This document shows positions 61,391 to 64,000 of a stretch of 64,000 nucleotides of DNA, one piece after another. The number at the start of each line of letters is the position of its first letter. Positions within the stretch are counted from its first letter, which is position 1. The DNA is from Podarcis raffonei (lineage: Eukaryota; Chordata; Lepidosauria; Squamata; Lacertidae). Where the stretch lies: the NCBI RefSeq assembly GCF_027172205.1, contig NC_070609.1, forward strand, positions 58,042,501 through 58,106,500, given 5' to 3'. The position numbers and the translations under genes were made by a program. Below the pieces are notes generated by a model. The model was not told where the DNA came from. It searched no databases and worked only from the letters and a program-made list of their open reading frames with translations.

Positions 61391-62439
61391 GTCTTCAGAA
61401 GGACCTTGCAAGGTCGGCCAGTAGGCTCAGATGGAGAAGAGGAAGTTCTTTTGTCTTAAGATCATGCGGCAAGTCTTCGGGCAGGGTGATTTAAATCTGA
61501 GGGCTATTAAGTAATGACCGGCTCCAGTCCAGGAGAGAGGCAAGGGGTGCGTGTGTGTGTGTCGTGGAGGAGGGCACTGCAGTGGCAGCTAGCTGTGCTG
61601 CTGTCTTGAAAGGGAAGGAAAGACCCAGCCGCTCCGATAGGAACGGATCCAGGCTTCTTTGGCATGGGGAGTCTCTGGCTAAAAGCCACCCTAAACCCTC
61701 CCCCCGCGATTGAGATCGCTGGGGAAAGGCGAATGGTGGCGGGAGAAGAGGAGGGAGACACCTGGCTGCGTGGTCTTTGTCTTGGTGGGGAATCGCCGAG
61801 GTCGGAGGAGATTATTTTATTTTATTTTTAACCCCCAGGATTTTCACGAGACCATTTTCGGGAACCGTTTCCTTTTCAATGCTCCTCTTGCAGGGCTGTT
61901 GTCTCCCTACTTTAAACCTTTGAGTAGACTCACTGAAATTAATGCACTTGAATTAGTAACGCTTATCCATTACAATAGAAGGCCTAACAGTGAAGAGAAC
62001 CCTAATTTGATCATTGGGGATAGGTTTAAATCGAATTCTTTCATTTAGCGTGTGTTTGCAGAGAAATTTAAAAAATCATTTTTTTAAAAAAGGGAAGGGA
62101 AAAATATATTTGATGATGATATACTTGAAAGTGCCAGGCAGGTACCGTCTTAGAAGAGGCCTCCATGCCCACCGTTCTAGCCCCAGGGTTTTGTTTTGTT
62201 TTTGCGGGAAAAGAGTCTGCGGAAAGGTATATATATATTTTTTAAAATGCTCACTCACAAGGTTAACCGGACCAAACTGATCAGCTAACACTGCGATCCT
62301 ATGCACGCTTTCTTGGGAGAACGTGTCATTGAAGTGAGCGAAAATAACTTCTCACCTAGGATGGTCACTGGGCGATCCTATGGTTATTTAACCGGAAACC
62401 CAGCCTCACCGTGCTCAGTGGGACCGTTTCAGCTCTGTT
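61391..62439. other. No gene seen
   Basis: A short 'GCGATCCTATGCACGC' repeat at 62285-62340. The rest is unrecognised. Confidence 0.45.
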
Positions 62440-63110
62440 GGATAGTTCCCCGCGGGAGCCGGACGCGCTCTCCCCTCAATCCGCTTCGTTCGCTTTCCCC
62501 TTTCATTGAAGCTGTCCCCCGCGCGCAGACACACCAAAGTCATCAGGAGGTTGGACTAGATCACCCTCGGGATCCCTTCCAACCCTACAATTCTATGATC
62601 TCATCCTTTCCGACTAAGGACCAAGTCGGTTTCCCGCCCGCACCGCTGGTCAATTTACGCGCGGTTATTTATAGGGCCTCCCCAGTAACGCGCGGAAACT
62701 CGGAATGTCGGGTCGCCTAGCGGGGCTGCCCGCCGCTCCATGGGCTCCTGCGACGTCCCTGCTTCTGGCGGGGAGGCAGCGGCAGTCACAGCCAGGAGGG
62801 GCTCGTGACATTATTGCTGGGAACTCTGCTGCAAAGAAAGTGAGCGAGGATCGGACGGAGAGACGTCTCCTCTACGCCACTCCGAAGGCGAGAGCGTGAA
62901 GCTGACCAACCTAGTCGCTGTTAGGGGGCTCAGAAGCAAACAAAAAGTAAAAGGCTAAAAAAGAAAACCAAAAAAACCCCGCACATAACCCAGAGGATTG
63001 GTGGGTTGGGGAGAGATACGAAATTGACTAGACGGCAAAGAAATTGAAGCGCGCGCTCTGCTTAGGAGAAGCACAGCATCCTTCGCGGTTTGGCTAGCCA
63101 TAGAATATCC
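62440..63110. promoter_or_regulatory. Orphan CpG-rich segment downstream of CBLN1
   Basis: A G+C- and CpG-dense segment about 2.4 kb past the CBLN1 poly(A) signals, not attached to any recognised gene. A TATA-like TTATTTATAG is at 62665-62674. About 30 bp on, an ATG (62705) opens a 64-codon ORF rich in Ala/Arg that resembles nothing I know. A possible donor (AAA|GTGAGC) follows near 62840. It could be a noncoding-RNA promoter, an enhancer island, or the first exon of an unannotated transcript. Confidence 0.45.
62530..62602 (+). mobile_element. CR1 3' end inside the orphan CpG segment
   Basis: AGGAGGTTGGACTAGATCAC then CCCTACAATTCTATGATCTC, ending near one octamer unit. Confidence 0.8.
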
Positions 63111-63724
63111 CCCGCCTCCCGCGTGGTGTGCGCAGTATTTCGAACGTAAGAGGCTCTCAAAATTTCAGGCCCTGGCTATCCATTTCCTAGGCACGTGCGC
63201 CTACTCAGAGTAAGACCCGCTGCGTTTGCTCGGGAGTTCATACGCGTCCACCCGATGGCCACCTTCCTGACAAGAAGCGCGCACGGGCTTAGCAGCATGT
63301 TAGCCTTCAGAGACATGGAGAGATGTCTTAAAAGATGTTTAGATGGGAACAAGCCCCGCTGATGTAAAATCGAACTGGCTTCCAACTGTAGGCGCGCGGG
63401 AAGGTTCTGTTGCTTGGGAATTTGCAGGTATGAAGGTGAGTCGAATGGTCAGGCGGGTGGAATCTTTGGGTGTCTCTACATCCCCCCCATTTTACCTTAC
63501 CCTGTGGAGCAGGGACCGGCAGGAACGTAGGGCCGTCGCTTACGTCACAGCAGTGATGATAACGTCACCTCCCCAGGGCGCTATTTGCCCAATCCTCTGC
63601 TTGCCAAATAAAGAAGCTTTTCTCAGAGACAAGCACACCACGTAAGATAAGCAGAGGAAGAGGTAAGTAGCATTGTCATGGATAGCCAAGGCTACCACTT
63701 TGTTTTGAATAATAAAAATAAATA
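63111..63724. other. No gene; CRE-bearing flank
   Basis: CpG density falls gradually. Apart from the CRE pair at 63540-63567 no feature is recognised. Confidence 0.45.
63540..63593. promoter_or_regulatory. Paired CRE-like sites with CCAAT box
   Basis: TTACGTCA (63540-63547) and TAACGTCA (63560-63567) are CREB/ATF-type sites whose starts lie exactly 20 bp, about two helical turns, apart; a CCAAT box follows at 63589-63593. The arrangement suggests an activity- or cAMP-responsive element, but it is inferred from motifs only. Confidence 0.4.
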
Positions 63725-64000
63725 GTAATTATTATTATCAACATTTATTACAATTTGTTATCTGCCCTTCACCCTAAGGTTCCAGGGACAGTTACAACAA
63801 TTGAAACAGTATTGGGAGGGGGAAGTAGAAAACAACTTAAAATTGCAGAAATAAGGTGGACCTGAAAAATATGAGTCTCCAGTGTCAGGTGAGTTTTCAG
63901 CATTTGCCAAATGCAGTACAATGAAGGTACTAGATGCACCTTTCTGGGGAGGGAGTTTCACAGCTTCGAACTTCAAAGTCCATTTATTATGACCAATGGG
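63725..64000 (-). mobile_element. L2-like LINE 3' end, cut by window end
   Basis: An ATTATTATC tail, then TTATCTGCCCTTCACCCTAAG and 'GCATTTGCCAAATGCAGTAC', as in 23325-23695. Confidence 0.65.

Overview
This is a vertebrate nuclear window, almost certainly from a squamate (lizard-type) genome. The evidence is its repeats: three Sauria SINEs (tRNA-like head, BovB-like tail), a BovB LINE relic, many CR1 and L2-like LINE 3' ends, other tRNA-derived SINEs, and dozens of short hAT-like and Tc1/mariner-like MITEs. The repeat style would suit a lacertid, but I cannot fix family or species from sequence alone.

Only one protein-coding gene is well supported: CBLN1 (cerebellin-1) on the + strand, with coding exons at 53409-53663, 54254-54373 and 58284-58481. 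Both introns are phase 0 with GT..AG ends. The joined product is 190 aa: signal peptide, N-glycosylation sequon, CxxxC, cerebellin peptide and C1q-like domain. It is a secreted trans-synaptic organiser that links presynaptic neurexin to postsynaptic GluD receptors. Its promoter lies in a CpG island (about 52370-53660) without a TATA box but with two inverted CCAAT boxes. Paired poly(A) signals about 1.5 kb past the stop close the transcript.

The 52 kb upstream (1 to about 52300) reads as a gene desert. I found no gene, tRNA, rRNA or retroviral element there, only old transposon debris and some repeat-poor islands that could be distal regulatory elements. The debris has readable structure: MITEs inside other repeats with intact 8-bp target-site duplications, two MITEs sharing one duplication (20439-20735), a SINE flanked by a 96-bp direct repeat (17800-18356), and five TA-flanked copies of one Tc1/mariner-like MITE.

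Downstream of CBLN1 the 60-64 kb stretch holds more repeats and a second, unassigned CpG-rich segment (about 62440-63110). It carries a TATA-like box and is followed by a pair of CRE-type sites 20 bp apart (63540-63567), which may be an unannotated promoter or enhancer. I found no convincing new multi-gene system. The most distinctive observations are the transposon junctions, the orphan CpG island and two substitutions in CBLN1.
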